Source: an uncultured Eubacteriales bacterium (GTDB lineage: Bacteria > Bacillota > Clostridia > Peptostreptococcales > Anaerovoracaceae). Taken from it: 45,909 bases of DNA. The position numbers were made by a program, and so were the translations under genes. The stretch spans positions 1 through 45,909 of the forward strand of contig USBT01000007.1 of NCBI GenBank assembly GCA_900553025.1, given 5' to 3'. A model generated the notes under the pieces. It was not told the DNA's origin. It ran no database searches and worked only from the letters and a program-made list of their open reading frames with translations. Below are positions 1 to 7,379 of the stretch, piece after piece (the stretch's first letter is position 1; each line of letters begins with the position of its first letter).

Positions 1-712
1 TCAGCTCTTAGTGGCACTTGTTCAAGCATTACCACAGATAATTCAGGCAATAATACCAGCAATTCCTACTATAGTGGCGAGCTTAGCAAATGCTATAGCA
101 AATAATATACCGATTATAGTAAAATCCGGATATGATTTAATAGTTGCGATAATACAGGCTCTTCCACAAATCATAATTGCTGTAGCACGTTCAGTGCCAG
201 CAATTATACGCGCACTTGTTGGTGCGTTTAGAAGCAATGTGTGGCAAATGGTAAACGCAGGTAAAAACCTTTTACTGGGTCTTGCAAAAGGTATGGGACA
301 AGCTATAAGCGGTGTTGTAAGAGTAGCGGTAAGCGCATGCAAATCGATTTTAAAGACTGTAAAAGGAATATTTGGAATCAACTCACCCTCTAAAGTATTT
401 GAGGGGTTCGGTATATATCTCAACGAAGGTCTTGCTAAAGGAATAAATGAAAGTTTGAATCCAGTTAAAAATGCAATGAGCAATGTTCGGGATATAGCAA
501 CACAAGATTTTGAATCATCAATTGGAATCTCGACAAAAAAAGGCGATATGGCAGTAGATCGAATATTACCTAATTTTGGTTCAGACATCAAGGAAACAAA
601 GCCAGAAGGCGTCAACCAAACTATTAATATATACCAGCCTGTGAAGACTCCAGCAGAAACTGCAAGAGAACTAAGAAAACAGGCTATAAGACTAGGATTT
701 GCAGGTGCATGA
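1..712 (+). CDS. Phage tape measure protein, C-terminal part (open at left edge)
   Basis: The frame is open to the left edge, so this is only the last ~237 residues of a longer protein. The first ~75 residues are alternating hydrophobic segments rich in Ile/Ala/Pro (repeated ALPQII- and IPTIV-type units), followed by the motif GINSPSKVFEGFG, a hallmark of C-terminal regions of siphovirus tape measure proteins. Known role: sets tail length and is ejected with DNA. The stop overlaps the next start (ATGATGA), and the next two genes are the distal tail protein and a Gp37-like tail protein, the usual order after a tape measure. The GTG at position 11 is not a real start. Confidence 0.85.
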   Translation, partial: QLLVALVQALPQIIQAIIPAIPTIVASLANAIANNIPIIVKSGYDLIVAIIQALPQIIIAVARSVPAIIRALVGAFRSNVWQMVNAGKNLLLGLAKGMGQAISGVVRVAVSACKSILKTVKGIFGINSPSKVFEGFGIYLNEGLAKGINESLNPVKNAMSNVRDIATQDFESSIGISTKKGDMAVDRILPNFGSDIKETKPEGVNQTINIYQPVKTPAETARELRKQAIRLGFAGA

Positions 713-1572
713 TGAAATACAATGAAAAATATAATATTATTGTCCGTCGTTCTGACGGATATTTTTTTCAATATGAATCTGAGAAATGGGCAATATTAAG
801 CGTTGAAGGTGCTGACTTTACCAAAATAGAAGTTTTTAAAGAACCTAGAGGTTTTGGCAATGGTGACATAATAACAGGGAAGCGAAAACTTTCAAGAGAA
901 GTATCAATAACGGTAGTTGCTCGTGATATTGAAGAATATCCACTAATTAGAGATGAGATTATGGCTTTCCATAATTCGAATTATACTTTTGATTTGGAGA
1001 TTACATATCAAGGTAGAACGTTAAACCTTAAAGAAGCAGAAATCAGCGACATAATTTACCCAACTGAACGCTACGGTAGAAATGCAATACTGGCCGTTTC
1101 TTTTTTATCACCATATTCAGACCTTTTCGCAAACAGCACCGATTATACCGACTTTAGTTCGAACAAGGCTTTGTGGCACGATACAAGAGTATATGAAGGA
1201 AAAACCGGTAAACTAGCTTTTAGTGAACTAGTTAGAACAACCGAAAAAACTATAAATTATCTTGGGAGTGAACCAGCCTCTCCAACCATAACAGTAGCTG
1301 CTACAGGATATGTTCCTGGAATAACAATTGAAATTGGAGATCTAAAAACAGAGATAAAAACCAATCTGTATAAAGGCGACATTTTAATAATTGATTGTGA
1401 AAAGAAGTCTGTATACAAAAACGGCGGTCTAGTTAATTTATCAAATTATAATTTATGGGATATTGCTGCTCTAAAAATTAAATACGGTGATAACAACGTG
1501 AAAATATATAACCCCCAAAGCTCAGCATTCCATTCAGAAATTAGTTATACAGGTAGATATGGAGGGCTCTAA
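709..1572 (+). CDS. Phage distal tail protein (Dit-like, phage tail family)
   Basis: A 287-residue protein directly after the tape measure gene, translationally coupled through an ATGATGA overlap. Its N-terminal half (region around residues 40-130, with FKEPRGFGNGDIITGKRK and the IEEYPLIRDEIMAFHN segment) resembles the siphovirus distal tail family, which forms the hexameric hub at the tail tip. The rest is a beta-rich C-terminal domain. The call rests on family resemblance and on position between tape measure and Gp37-like protein. Its stop overlaps the next ATG by one base (TAATG). Confidence 0.75.
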   Translation: MMKYNEKYNIIVRRSDGYFFQYESEKWAILSVEGADFTKIEVFKEPRGFGNGDIITGKRKLSREVSITVVARDIEEYPLIRDEIMAFHNSNYTFDLEITYQGRTLNLKEAEISDIIYPTERYGRNAILAVSFLSPYSDLFANSTDYTDFSSNKALWHDTRVYEGKTGKLAFSELVRTTEKTINYLGSEPASPTITVAATGYVPGITIEIGDLKTEIKTNLYKGDILIIDCEKKSVYKNGGLVNLSNYNLWDIAALKIKYGDNNVKIYNPQSSAFHSEISYTGRYGGL

Positions 1573-2771
1573 TGATAACATGTCTAAACAAGTTTGGCGA
1601 TGAGATAATGCCAATAGATTTTATAGAACTACAATGGAATAGAAAATATCATGAGGCTGGGAATTTTGTTTTGTATATGGCAGCAAAAGACTACAATCCA
1701 GACATCAAATATATACAAGTTAAAGATAGACCCGAAACGGGGATTGTTCAAAAGATTGTGTATGAAGAAAAAACAAATGGTGACTTTGTAACACTATCAG
1801 GATTTTTTATTGAAAAACTGCTCGATTGTACAGCACCAACGCAGTATAGAATAAGTAACAATGCAGAATATCCAGAACCAGTACCTGATGCAATTAATGC
1901 AGTATTAAGGTTAGCTTTTTATAATTATTTTATCCAGCGGACAGATAACTTAAAAAACAGCATAGATCCAAGAGCACTTGGCTTAAGCTATATTGATAGT
2001 AATCCCGCAGTTTTCTTTTATGAAACTCTTGTAAAAGACGGAGTTGGAATACCTAGAGCAGTAATTAGTTTTCCTGTTGGAGAGCCATTTGGCAAAAATC
2101 TATATAATAATCTAGAAAAATACAATTGCAGTTATATAGTTAAGCCATTATTTAAAAATAGAGATGAAAGCAAAGCTCTTCTTGGCATAGAAACTCAAAT
2201 TTGGAAGGGGCGAGATTTAAGAAATTCGATCTATTTTGGAGATAGCATTGATAATGTTAAAAAAATTGAGTTTATGGCAGACGAGAGCGGTGCTAAAGAA
2301 TGTGTTATAGGTCTGCAGGAAATACCAGATGAAATTACAAATTATAGCAATGTGTTTTATACATATGAGGACGGCAAATATAAAAAATATATTTCAGAAG
2401 CATATAACTATCAAAACAACATGCCCACTGATTTAGGGGAGGTCTTTCCACAGAAAATAATAAAAACAAATTGTGGCGAAATAAATGCTAACAATGAAAA
2501 AGAGGTCAGGGAAACAATGCAGCATGAGGCAAAACTAGAGCTCCTTAACAATTATATTGATGAAAAAATTTCAATTGATGTTATCCAAAACAAATTCTAT
2601 TACTTAAAAGATTATGATCTTGGTGATGTTTGCACAATAGTTATAGATAAAATTAAAAAAATGTATACCGCAAGAATTGTAGAAATTAATGAAGTATTTA
2701 GCCAAAACAAAAATGACGTTGAATTAATTTTGGGAACTCCAACGAAACAAGAATATAGGAGGATAATTTAA
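1572..2771 (+). CDS. Siphovirus Gp37-like tail protein
   Basis: A 399-residue protein resembling the ReqiPepy6 Gp37-like family: an N-terminal segment with LQWNRKYHEAGNF, then KDRPETGIVQKIVYEE and a TLSGFFIEKLLD motif, ending in a domain with DLGDVCTIV and a TARIVEI strand. In Gram-positive siphophages this family sits after the distal tail protein and is thought to form the tail-tip/baseplate hub, sometimes with a tail-associated lysin. No lysin active site is evident here. It overlaps both neighbours by one base, so the tail genes form one tightly coupled transcript. Confidence 0.75.
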   Translation: MITCLNKFGDEIMPIDFIELQWNRKYHEAGNFVLYMAAKDYNPDIKYIQVKDRPETGIVQKIVYEEKTNGDFVTLSGFFIEKLLDCTAPTQYRISNNAEYPEPVPDAINAVLRLAFYNYFIQRTDNLKNSIDPRALGLSYIDSNPAVFFYETLVKDGVGIPRAVISFPVGEPFGKNLYNNLEKYNCSYIVKPLFKNRDESKALLGIETQIWKGRDLRNSIYFGDSIDNVKKIEFMADESGAKECVIGLQEIPDEITNYSNVFYTYEDGKYKKYISEAYNYQNNMPTDLGEVFPQKIIKTNCGEINANNEKEVRETMQHEAKLELLNNYIDEKISIDVIQNKFYYLKDYDLGDVCTIVIDKIKKMYTARIVEINEVFSQNKNDVELILGTPTKQEYRRII

Positions 2772-3550
2772 TGGCAAAAAGTTTTCCATTTGAAAGTAAA
2801 AATTTAGGGACAAGTACATCACCTGACTGGGATAGAGCGATAACTGCCCAAGATGAAAGAGATTTTAACAAACTTTGCTGGACAAATGGCGTTTTTGTGA
2901 ATCCAGCTGATAGTCTTGCTGTAATTGCTCAAAGCGGAACATCCATCAAGATAAAGCCTGGAGGTGCACATATTGAGGGGGCAAGGTTTTGGGAAAGTTC
3001 ATCAAGAAGCATAACTCTTTCGCAAGCCTCATCAACGCTTCCGAGAATAGACAGAATAGTGCTCCGCTTTGATACCGCTGAAGATAAGCGAAATATCGAT
3101 ATATATTTAAAAGAGGGCGTTACTGCTACATATCCAAGTCCACAAGAAATTATCAGACAGTCAAACTACTACGAACTCGTACTTGCTGATATATATGTAC
3201 CAGCAGGTGCAAGTGAAATTACAAACGCTAATATTAAAGACCAAAGGTCAAATACGGAGCTTTGCGGATTAGTTATACCCGCTATACCATTTAAAAACCA
3301 ATCAGACGATCTATGGCTCCAACTAAAAGAAGGTGTTAATTTGGTAGAATCTGCTCTTGACGGTACTACGGCGGGGAAACTAAGTAGCAGGCTCAGTGCT
3401 GTAGAAGCAGGACTTAGCAAGTATGCACCGAAAAACGCACCGACCTTGACAGGTCAGGTTATCGTACAAGATACACTAAAAGTTAAAAATGTTGACTACA
3501 CACTTACAGACGAAGAGTATAACACTTTGATGAGAATGCTGGAGGAATAA
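2771..3550 (+). CDS. Phage baseplate / receptor-binding-type structural protein
   Basis: 259 residues. The N-terminal ~175 residues contain IKPGGAHIEGARFWESS and the LPRIDRIVLRFDT segment, a pattern common in upper-baseplate or minor structural proteins of Gram-positive siphophages. A short helical linker (about 180-220) is followed by a C-terminal segment similar to tail-fibre trimerisation tails (APKNAPTLTGQVIVQDTLKV). Host-surface attachment is therefore likely, but receptor specificity cannot be read from the sequence. A weak AGGAGGATAA-type ribosome site lies at the end of the preceding gene. Confidence 0.6.
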   Translation: MAKSFPFESKNLGTSTSPDWDRAITAQDERDFNKLCWTNGVFVNPADSLAVIAQSGTSIKIKPGGAHIEGARFWESSSRSITLSQASSTLPRIDRIVLRFDTAEDKRNIDIYLKEGVTATYPSPQEIIRQSNYYELVLADIYVPAGASEITNANIKDQRSNTELCGLVIPAIPFKNQSDDLWLQLKEGVNLVESALDGTTAGKLSSRLSAVEAGLSKYAPKNAPTLTGQVIVQDTLKVKNVDYTLTDEEYNTLMRMLEE

Positions 3551-3551
3551 A

Positions 3552-3929
3552 ATGGAATTATTTGAACTGCTAAAAAAGACAATAAGCAAAATACCAAATG
3601 GATGGAGCAAAACTGTACAAGTTGACTTAACAAGTGGCTGGATAGCGCCGAGTGACGGAATGCTTATGCTGGAAATTACCGCTCAAAACGACGTTGTATA
3701 TGTAGGGCAAGGTAGTAAGGACAGATATATATGCACATATGCTTATGGCGGAGGAAACGCAACTGCTTCAGGAATAGCGCGTAAAGGCGAAAGGTACAAA
3801 ATCACTTATAAGGGTAGAAACGTTTCTACGGTAGAGGTTTTCTTTACGCCTTTTTCCTATAGGGGGGGGTATCTCTCTAGGCTAATAAAACGCTTGCAAT
3901 CACTTACCTTCAAGGGGGTGATAGCATGA
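3552..3929 (+). CDS. Small phage structural protein with a poly-G tract
   Basis: 125 residues, starting one base after the preceding stop with GGAGGAATAAA as ribosome site. No named family recognised; the beta-rich composition and position in the tail-tip block suggest a small baseplate or fibre component. Near its 3' end is a run of eight G residues (3862-3869). In the present frame it reads RGG and the protein continues about 20 residues to the stop; a one-base change in either direction brings an early stop. Its stop overlaps the ATG of the next gene (ATGA). Confidence 0.5.
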   Translation: MELFELLKKTISKIPNGWSKTVQVDLTSGWIAPSDGMLMLEITAQNDVVYVGQGSKDRYICTYAYGGGNATASGIARKGERYKITYKGRNVSTVEVFFTPFSYRGGYLSRLIKRLQSLTFKGVIA

Positions 3930-4315
3930 GGCTATTCGATATTTTAGAACCTATGGCAAATATGTTAAACATTGACCACATAGTAGAAAGAACTACTAAA
4001 GACGGTTGGGCAATTGAAAAGTGGCATAGCGGTAAAATGGTGCAGACCCTATATAGAGCCACTGATAACGTTGGGTGGGCTGATATCCCATACATGGCAG
4101 GGATGGCGGTTTCACATAAGACATATACTTTCCCACAACACTTCATAGGAGCCCCAGTCGTTTCAGCTTCTGTAACTGGAGGTAGTGGAATAGGTATTGG
4201 TGTAACTACACATCCTACAACTAACGATGTTCAGCTTCATGTATCGGGTTCACAAAGTTGTAAGGCTGCGGGAGCAAAAGATATCGCAATAATAGCAATC
4301 GGGAAATGGAAATAA
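3926..4315 (+). CDS. Small phage tail protein, putative fibre tip
   Basis: 129 residues. The N-terminal part has the pattern DGWAIEKWHSGKMVQTL, often seen in short phage tail or fibre proteins, followed by Gly/Ser/Thr-rich beta strands (SASVTGGSGIGIGV) and a C-terminal IAIIAIGKWK. It overlaps the upstream gene (ATGA) and is preceded by GGGGGTGAT. No enzymatic motif is seen. A role as terminal tail/fibre protein is inferred from its place between baseplate-type genes and the lysis module. Confidence 0.5.
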   Translation: MRLFDILEPMANMLNIDHIVERTTKDGWAIEKWHSGKMVQTLYRATDNVGWADIPYMAGMAVSHKTYTFPQHFIGAPVVSASVTGGSGIGIGVTTHPTTNDVQLHVSGSQSCKAAGAKDIAIIAIGKWK

Positions 4316-4328
4316 GGGAGGAAAACAT

Positions 4329-4595
4329 GTGGATTGGACAAATATAGTAGTAGCAGGCTTAGCGTTTTTAGGTTCAGTATACGGAAGTTATAAAAGTAAA
4401 GATAAAATCATAGCACTTTTAGATTACCGCTTGAAAGAGCTCGAAAAGAAACAAGATAAACATAACAGTATAATTACTAGAGTTTACGAGTTAGAGAAAA
4501 AGCACGAGGCTTGCAGAGAGGTAACAAGTGAAAAAATTAAGGTAGTAAATCATCGCCTAGATGATTTGGAAAGCGAGGTAAAAGATGAGGATTAA
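4329..4595 (+). CDS. XhlA-like membrane-anchored coiled-coil protein
   Basis: 88 residues: one N-terminal hydrophobic segment (about residues 4-20) then a strongly charged coiled coil (about 30-85), the architecture of haemolysin XhlA-type proteins in phage lysis modules. I take the GTG at 4329, 6-7 bases after the GGGAGG; the ATG two bases upstream is in another frame and stops after six codons. It overlaps the holin gene by 11 bases. Known XhlA proteins act with holin and amidase during lysis; that role is inferred from architecture and position. Confidence 0.65.
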   Translation: MDWTNIVVAGLAFLGSVYGSYKSKDKIIALLDYRLKELEKKQDKHNSIITRVYELEKKHEACREVTSEKIKVVNHRLDDLESEVKDED

Positions 4596-4854
4596 CTGGA
4601 GAATCAGGTTTAAAAACAAAGTATGGTTACTAACTTTCATTGGAACAATTGTAGCCTTTGCATACCAGGTATGCTCACTGATTGGAATAGTACCTAAAGT
4701 AGCAGAGGACCAAGTTATGGACCTTGTAAAAATTATTCTAACGCTTTTAGTTGGAGTTGGCGTTATCGTAGACCCAACAACGTCAGGAACTGCTGACAGC
4801 GAGAGGGCACTAACTTATGGGACTGATGAAGATGTGAGAAAGGAAGAAAACTAA
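4585..4854 (+). CDS. Phage holin, phi-LC3 family
   Basis: 89 residues beginning MRINWRIRFKNKVW, with two hydrophobic helices (about 13-33 and 45-64) and the family signature IVDPTTSGTADSERALTYG near the C-terminus. Holins of this family oligomerise in the cytoplasmic membrane and release the endolysin at lysis. The gene lies inside an overlapping XhlA-like/holin/amidase block; its final TAA shares one base with the ATG of the endolysin gene. Confidence 0.9.
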   Translation: MRINWRIRFKNKVWLLTFIGTIVAFAYQVCSLIGIVPKVAEDQVMDLVKIILTLLVGVGVIVDPTTSGTADSERALTYGTDEDVRKEEN

Positions 4855-5786
4855 TGGCTTACGAATATATTACAAAATACGACAGCCCGAACTTTACACG
4901 TGGGAGAGAGGGCACTAAACCACAGTACATCGTAATTCACCACTGGGGCATAGACGGACAGAACTTTTGGGGCGTTGTGAATTGGCTATGCAGACAAGGC
5001 GGTGGCTCATCAGCTCACTATGTCGTAGAAGCTGGGAAGGTGGCATGTATAGTTGATCCTGATGATACAGCATGGCACGCAGGGAACTGGTGGTATAACT
5101 TACGGTCAATCGGTATAGAGTGCCGACCTGAAATGACTGACGGCGACCTTGCGACAGTTGCTGAGCTTATCAGAGAGATATGGAAAGTATATGGAAAACT
5201 ACCTATCATCGGGCATAAAGATATAGTCGCTACTGCTTGTCCAGGTAGATATTATGCAAAATTATCAACTCTTAAAAGCATGGCGGAAAGTGGAAACATT
5301 TCAGCACCGCTAGCACCAACACCAAAGCCAAAGGCAGGGAAAAGCACAGACACTTTAGTTAAAGAAGTATTACAAGGCATGTGGGGGAATGGTCAAGCAA
5401 GATACGATGCCTTAAGACGTGCTGGATATGACCCTGATATAGTGCAAAATGCTGTTAATATGAGAGTACTGGGCACGACACAACCAATAACACCCAAAGC
5501 AAGTAAAACACCGTCAGAAGTAGCAAGAGAGGTTCTGAGAGGGGACTGGGGTGTAGGTTCTGATAGAGTGGCAAGGCTGACAAATGCTGGATATGATTAT
5601 AATGCAGTACAAGCAGAGGTTAATCGTCTATGTGGCATAAATGCACCAACAGGAAAAACTATTGACCAAGTAGCGAGAGAAGTTATGCGTGGAGATTGGG
5701 GCAATGGTTCCGATAGAGAGGCACGGCTCACTCGTGCAGGGTATAATTATCAAGCGGTACAAGCAAGAGTTAATCAATTACTATAA
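4854..5786 (+). CDS. Phage endolysin: N-acetylmuramoyl-L-alanine amidase with three CW_7 repeats
   Basis: 310 residues. Residues ~1-150 are an Amidase_2 (T7 lysozyme/PGRP fold) domain with the expected zinc-site features: YIVIHHWG near residue 25, SAHYVV, AWHAGNWW, and IIGHKDIVATACPGRYY. After a Pro/Lys linker come three ~43-residue CW_7-type cell-wall-binding repeats (about 165-205, 218-260, 267-310), each with a VxxEVLxGxWGxG core and an AGYxxxxVQxxVN end. It hydrolyses the amide bond between muramic acid and the stem peptide. A strong terminator follows, closing the late operon. Confidence 0.95.
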   Translation: MAYEYITKYDSPNFTRGREGTKPQYIVIHHWGIDGQNFWGVVNWLCRQGGGSSAHYVVEAGKVACIVDPDDTAWHAGNWWYNLRSIGIECRPEMTDGDLATVAELIREIWKVYGKLPIIGHKDIVATACPGRYYAKLSTLKSMAESGNISAPLAPTPKPKAGKSTDTLVKEVLQGMWGNGQARYDALRRAGYDPDIVQNAVNMRVLGTTQPITPKASKTPSEVAREVLRGDWGVGSDRVARLTNAGYDYNAVQAEVNRLCGINAPTGKTIDQVAREVMRGDWGNGSDREARLTRAGYNYQAVQARVNQLL

Positions 5787-5809
5787 AATATTCATAAATC
5801 TCCTTTTTT

Positions 5810-5835
5810 CTCCCCTTAACAGGGGAGTTTTTTTT
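5810..5835 (+). terminator. Rho-independent terminator of the phage late operon
   Basis: Stem CTCCCC/GGGGAG with loop TTAACA followed by eight T residues, 23 bases after the endolysin stop. Confidence 0.9.
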
Positions 5836-5924
5836 ATTTTGCACGTTTTCTATTTTATGATATTTAAGCGGCTTTGAGGATAATAAAAATATTGAAAAAA
5901 TTATAAATTTATTTAAAAAAAGTG

Positions 5925-5953
5925 TTGACACACCACGGATAATGTGGTAATAT
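5925..5953 (+). promoter_or_regulatory. Promoter with inverted repeat in the spacer (cassette 1)
   Basis: TTGACA, a 17-base spacer, then TAATAT. The spacer and first -10 base contain ACCAC-N7-GTGGT (5932-5936 and 5944-5948), where a repressor would block polymerase. It drives the 38-codon ORF at 5981 through a strong AAGGAGG ribosome site. Confidence 0.75.
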
Positions 5954-5980
5954 ATAAACATAAGGAAGGAGGAAACATTG

Positions 5981-6097
5981 ATGAGCAAAAGAAAGCACAA
6001 AAAAAGCCAGAAACTTGAAGACTTCACAATAGCAACAGCTTCTGGCATCGTGTCTGGAGTAGTAAGCGGTATAATCGTTTGGCTACTCACAAAATGA
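5981..6097 (+). CDS. Tiny single-span membrane protein, prophage accessory cassette 1
   Basis: 38 codons. The N-terminal ~12 residues are very basic (MSKRKHKKSQK), followed by one hydrophobic helix with small-residue spacing (TASGIVSGVVSGIIVWLL) that suits helix packing. The AGGAGG sits 6 bases before an in-frame TTG (5978) and 9 before the ATG; I use the ATG. It has its own near-consensus promoter and ends in a C(UUCG)G-capped hairpin overlapping the stop, so it is an autonomous unit. It could be a type I-toxin-like peptide, a lysogenic-conversion (moron) product or a small holin-like peptide. No family recognised. Confidence 0.5.
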   Translation: MSKRKHKKSQKLEDFTIATASGIVSGVVSGIIVWLLTK

Positions 6098-6121
6098 GGA
6101 AAGCCCTTCGGGGCTCCCTCA
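6095..6121 (+). terminator. Hairpin closing cassette 1
   Basis: TGAGG and AGCCC pair with GGGCT and CCTCA around a TTCG tetraloop closed by C-G. There is no T tract, so it may protect the 3' end or work as a weak terminator. It starts on the stop codon of the 38-codon ORF. Confidence 0.55.
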
Positions 6122-6159
6122 TCTAAATATATCATAGTTTAGCATCAATGTAAAATAAT

Positions 6160-6240
6160 ATGAAATTGCCAGTAATTATTGCCATTCTAGTGGCAGCATC
6201 AGTATCTGCGATCGTTATGTATTTCATAAGGAGAAAATAA
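6160..6240 (+). CDS. Possible 26-residue membrane peptide upstream of the HTH gene
   Basis: A short ORF encoding one hydrophobic helix with a basic end (about residues 3-22, ending in YFIRRK). Its TAA abuts the TTG start of the following regulator, and the AAGGAG of that regulator lies inside its last codons, consistent with translational coupling. The ribosome site of the peptide itself is weak. It may be a second small membrane protein or merely leader sequence; I cannot decide. Confidence 0.3.
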   Translation: MKLPVIIAILVAASVSAIVMYFIRRK

Positions 6241-6528
6241 TTGAAAGTCAAGGATATAAGAGGGTTAACAGGGCTTTCACAGATAAAATTTTGTGAAAAG
6301 TATAAAATCCCACGTCGAACTTTAGAAGATTGGGAAAGTGGGAAGAGTAAACCTTCAGAGTATTTAATAGAACTTTTGGAATTTAAGGTAAGGTATGATT
6401 ATGGTTTGCATGAGAAAAAAATCAAATGTACTTATGACGGAGAAAACATCGTTTTCCCTGAGGATTCATTCATTGGATATAGAGATGAAGATGGATTCTT
6501 AGTATTGCCAAAAGAATATGACGATTAA
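6241..6528 (+). CDS. Helix-turn-helix (XRE-like) DNA-binding protein
   Basis: 95 residues, TTG start 8 bases after AAGGAG. Residues ~5-45 form an XRE-type helix-turn-helix: GLSQIKFCEKYKIP then RRTLEDWESGKSKPSEYLI, where the second helix would read DNA. The C-terminal half is a small domain ending in GFLVLPKEYDD. It lies between two promoters that carry spacer palindromes and may control one or both. No toxin partner is obvious, so an antitoxin role is not supported beyond the fold. Confidence 0.7.
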   Translation: MKVKDIRGLTGLSQIKFCEKYKIPRRTLEDWESGKSKPSEYLIELLEFKVRYDYGLHEKKIKCTYDGENIVFPEDSFIGYRDEDGFLVLPKEYDD

Positions 6529-6573
6529 GCGTTAGGGAATTTAAAGATACTAAGATTACAAGAAATATCGAAA

Positions 6574-6603
6574 GCGTCCTTGTCCTTTAGGGACGTTTTT
6601 TTA
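6574..6603 (+). terminator. Terminator after the HTH gene
   Basis: CGTCC/GGACG stem (6575-6579 with 6091-type partner at 6591-6595) followed by seven T residues. From here to 6765 I see no supported gene; a 14-codon ATG ORF at 6730 is too short to call. Confidence 0.75.
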
Positions 6604-6765
6604 TTGCAAAGAATAATCTTGATGTTTTCTAAAGGTACTATATATCCAAAAGTGTAAAAAAGTCGCTTAAAACGCAAATTAGAGCGTCGCATTTTCGTTG
6701 AAATTTAAAGGGTTTTGAGGGGGAACAAAATGTTAAAAAAACATAAAAATTTTTATGAAAAAGGG

Positions 6766-6794
6766 TTGACATAGGTAGACACCTACGCTATAAT
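6766..6794 (+). promoter_or_regulatory. Consensus promoter with inverted repeat in the spacer (cassette 2)
   Basis: Perfect TTGACA, 17-base spacer, perfect TATAAT. The spacer holds TAGGT-N4-ACCTA (6772-6776 and 6781-6785), placed as in cassette 1 but with a different sequence. Such a strong promoter in a prophage is expected to be either repressed or a lysogen-expressed moron promoter. Confidence 0.8.
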
Positions 6795-6832
6795 TAAACC
6801 ATAGAAAGGGAGAGGAAGGAGGTGATGAAGAA

Positions 6833-6934
6833 ATGGACAAAGATGAAATAAAAAACCTGCTAGAGTTACTTGAAAAAGCGTTAAACAGTGAGATAGTCGA
6901 CAAACTTGTAATCACTATTAAGCCTAAAAAGTAA
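6833..6934 (+). CDS. Tiny acidic/basic peptide, prophage accessory cassette 2
   Basis: 33 codons, ATG about 10 bases after AAGGAGGTGA, one of the strongest ribosome sites in the window. The peptide begins with an amphipathic helix (IKNLLELLEKAL) and ends in a short strand and a basic tail (KLVITIKPKK). It has a consensus promoter and an 11-bp perfect hairpin after the stop, so it is an autonomous expression unit. An earlier ATG at 6825 yields only eight codons. No family recognised. Confidence 0.5.
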   Translation: MDKDEIKNLLELLEKALNSEIVDKLVITIKPKK

Positions 6935-6943
6935 AATAACAGG

Positions 6944-6970
6944 TAGGGTGATGGTAAATCCATCACCCTA
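6944..6970 (+). terminator. Hairpin closing cassette 2
   Basis: TAGGGTGATGG/CCATCACCCTA, an 11-bp perfect stem with a 5-base loop, ten bases after the stop. No T tract follows, so termination may be partial. Confidence 0.6.
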
Positions 6971-7012
6971 ATATTAAACTAAATTCGCATTATAGTCAAG
7001 GAGGAGTAAATT

Positions 7013-7234
7013 ATGGAAGCAAAAGTTGAAGTTAAATATAAAGATGGTAGTAAAGAAGTCAAATATTTCAGTCAAAAGAAATACGACAAGAAAAATACAA
7101 CGCAGTTTAGAATGAAATTAAATAATAATACCGATAAGGATATTCTAAACTGGCTATCAAAACAATCCAATAAACAGGGTGCTGTTAAGAGTCTTATAAG
7201 AAATGAAATCGAGAAAAACAAACAACAAATCTAG
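7013..7234 (+). CDS. Small phage/plasmid-type protein with RHH-like C-terminus
   Basis: 73 residues, ATG after AAGGAGGAG. The N-terminus is a short basic beta-rich segment; residues ~32-68 (FRMKLNNNTDKDILNWLSK, then a QGAVKSLIRNEIE helix) resemble small ribbon-helix-helix-like proteins common in phages and integrative elements, so DNA binding is plausible. It is the last gene before the tRNA and probably the last prophage gene. Between it and the tRNA (7277-7296) lies a 10-base direct repeat GGGAACTTTC/GGGAACTTTT. Confidence 0.55.
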   Translation: MEAKVEVKYKDGSKEVKYFSQKKYDKKNTTQFRMKLNNNTDKDILNWLSKQSNKQGAVKSLIRNEIEKNKQQI

Positions 7235-7322
7235 CATAAGGGTAAATCAGGGGGTAACCCATCTAGGGGGCATTTTGGGAACTTTCGGGAACTTTTTAAG
7301 GATAATTTTTGGAAGAAAAAGA

Positions 7323-7370
7323 GAAACAAAAAACCCTTGATGCGTTGGAAAATCCAATGTTTTCAAGGGC
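7323..7370 (-). terminator. Terminator of tRNA-Lys (minus strand)
   Basis: CCCTTGA (7334-7340) pairs with TCAAGGG (7363-7369), with an inner TTGGA/TCCAA stem; on the minus strand it is followed by TTTTTT (7333-7328). Confidence 0.8.
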
Positions 7371-7379
7371 TTTCTTTGA

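Noticed and set aside
43..771. 242-codon minus-strand frame opposite the tape measure gene
   Set aside because: Antisense shadow of a clear phage gene in a repetitive hydrophobic region; no start signals.
5689..5877. 62-codon frame over the end of the endolysin gene and its terminator
   Set aside because: Out of frame with the third CW_7 repeat and runs through a strong terminator.
6730..6774. 14-codon ATG ORF before cassette 2
   Set aside because: Has a ribosome-site-like AGGGGG but is very short and its stop lies inside the -35 region of the next promoter.
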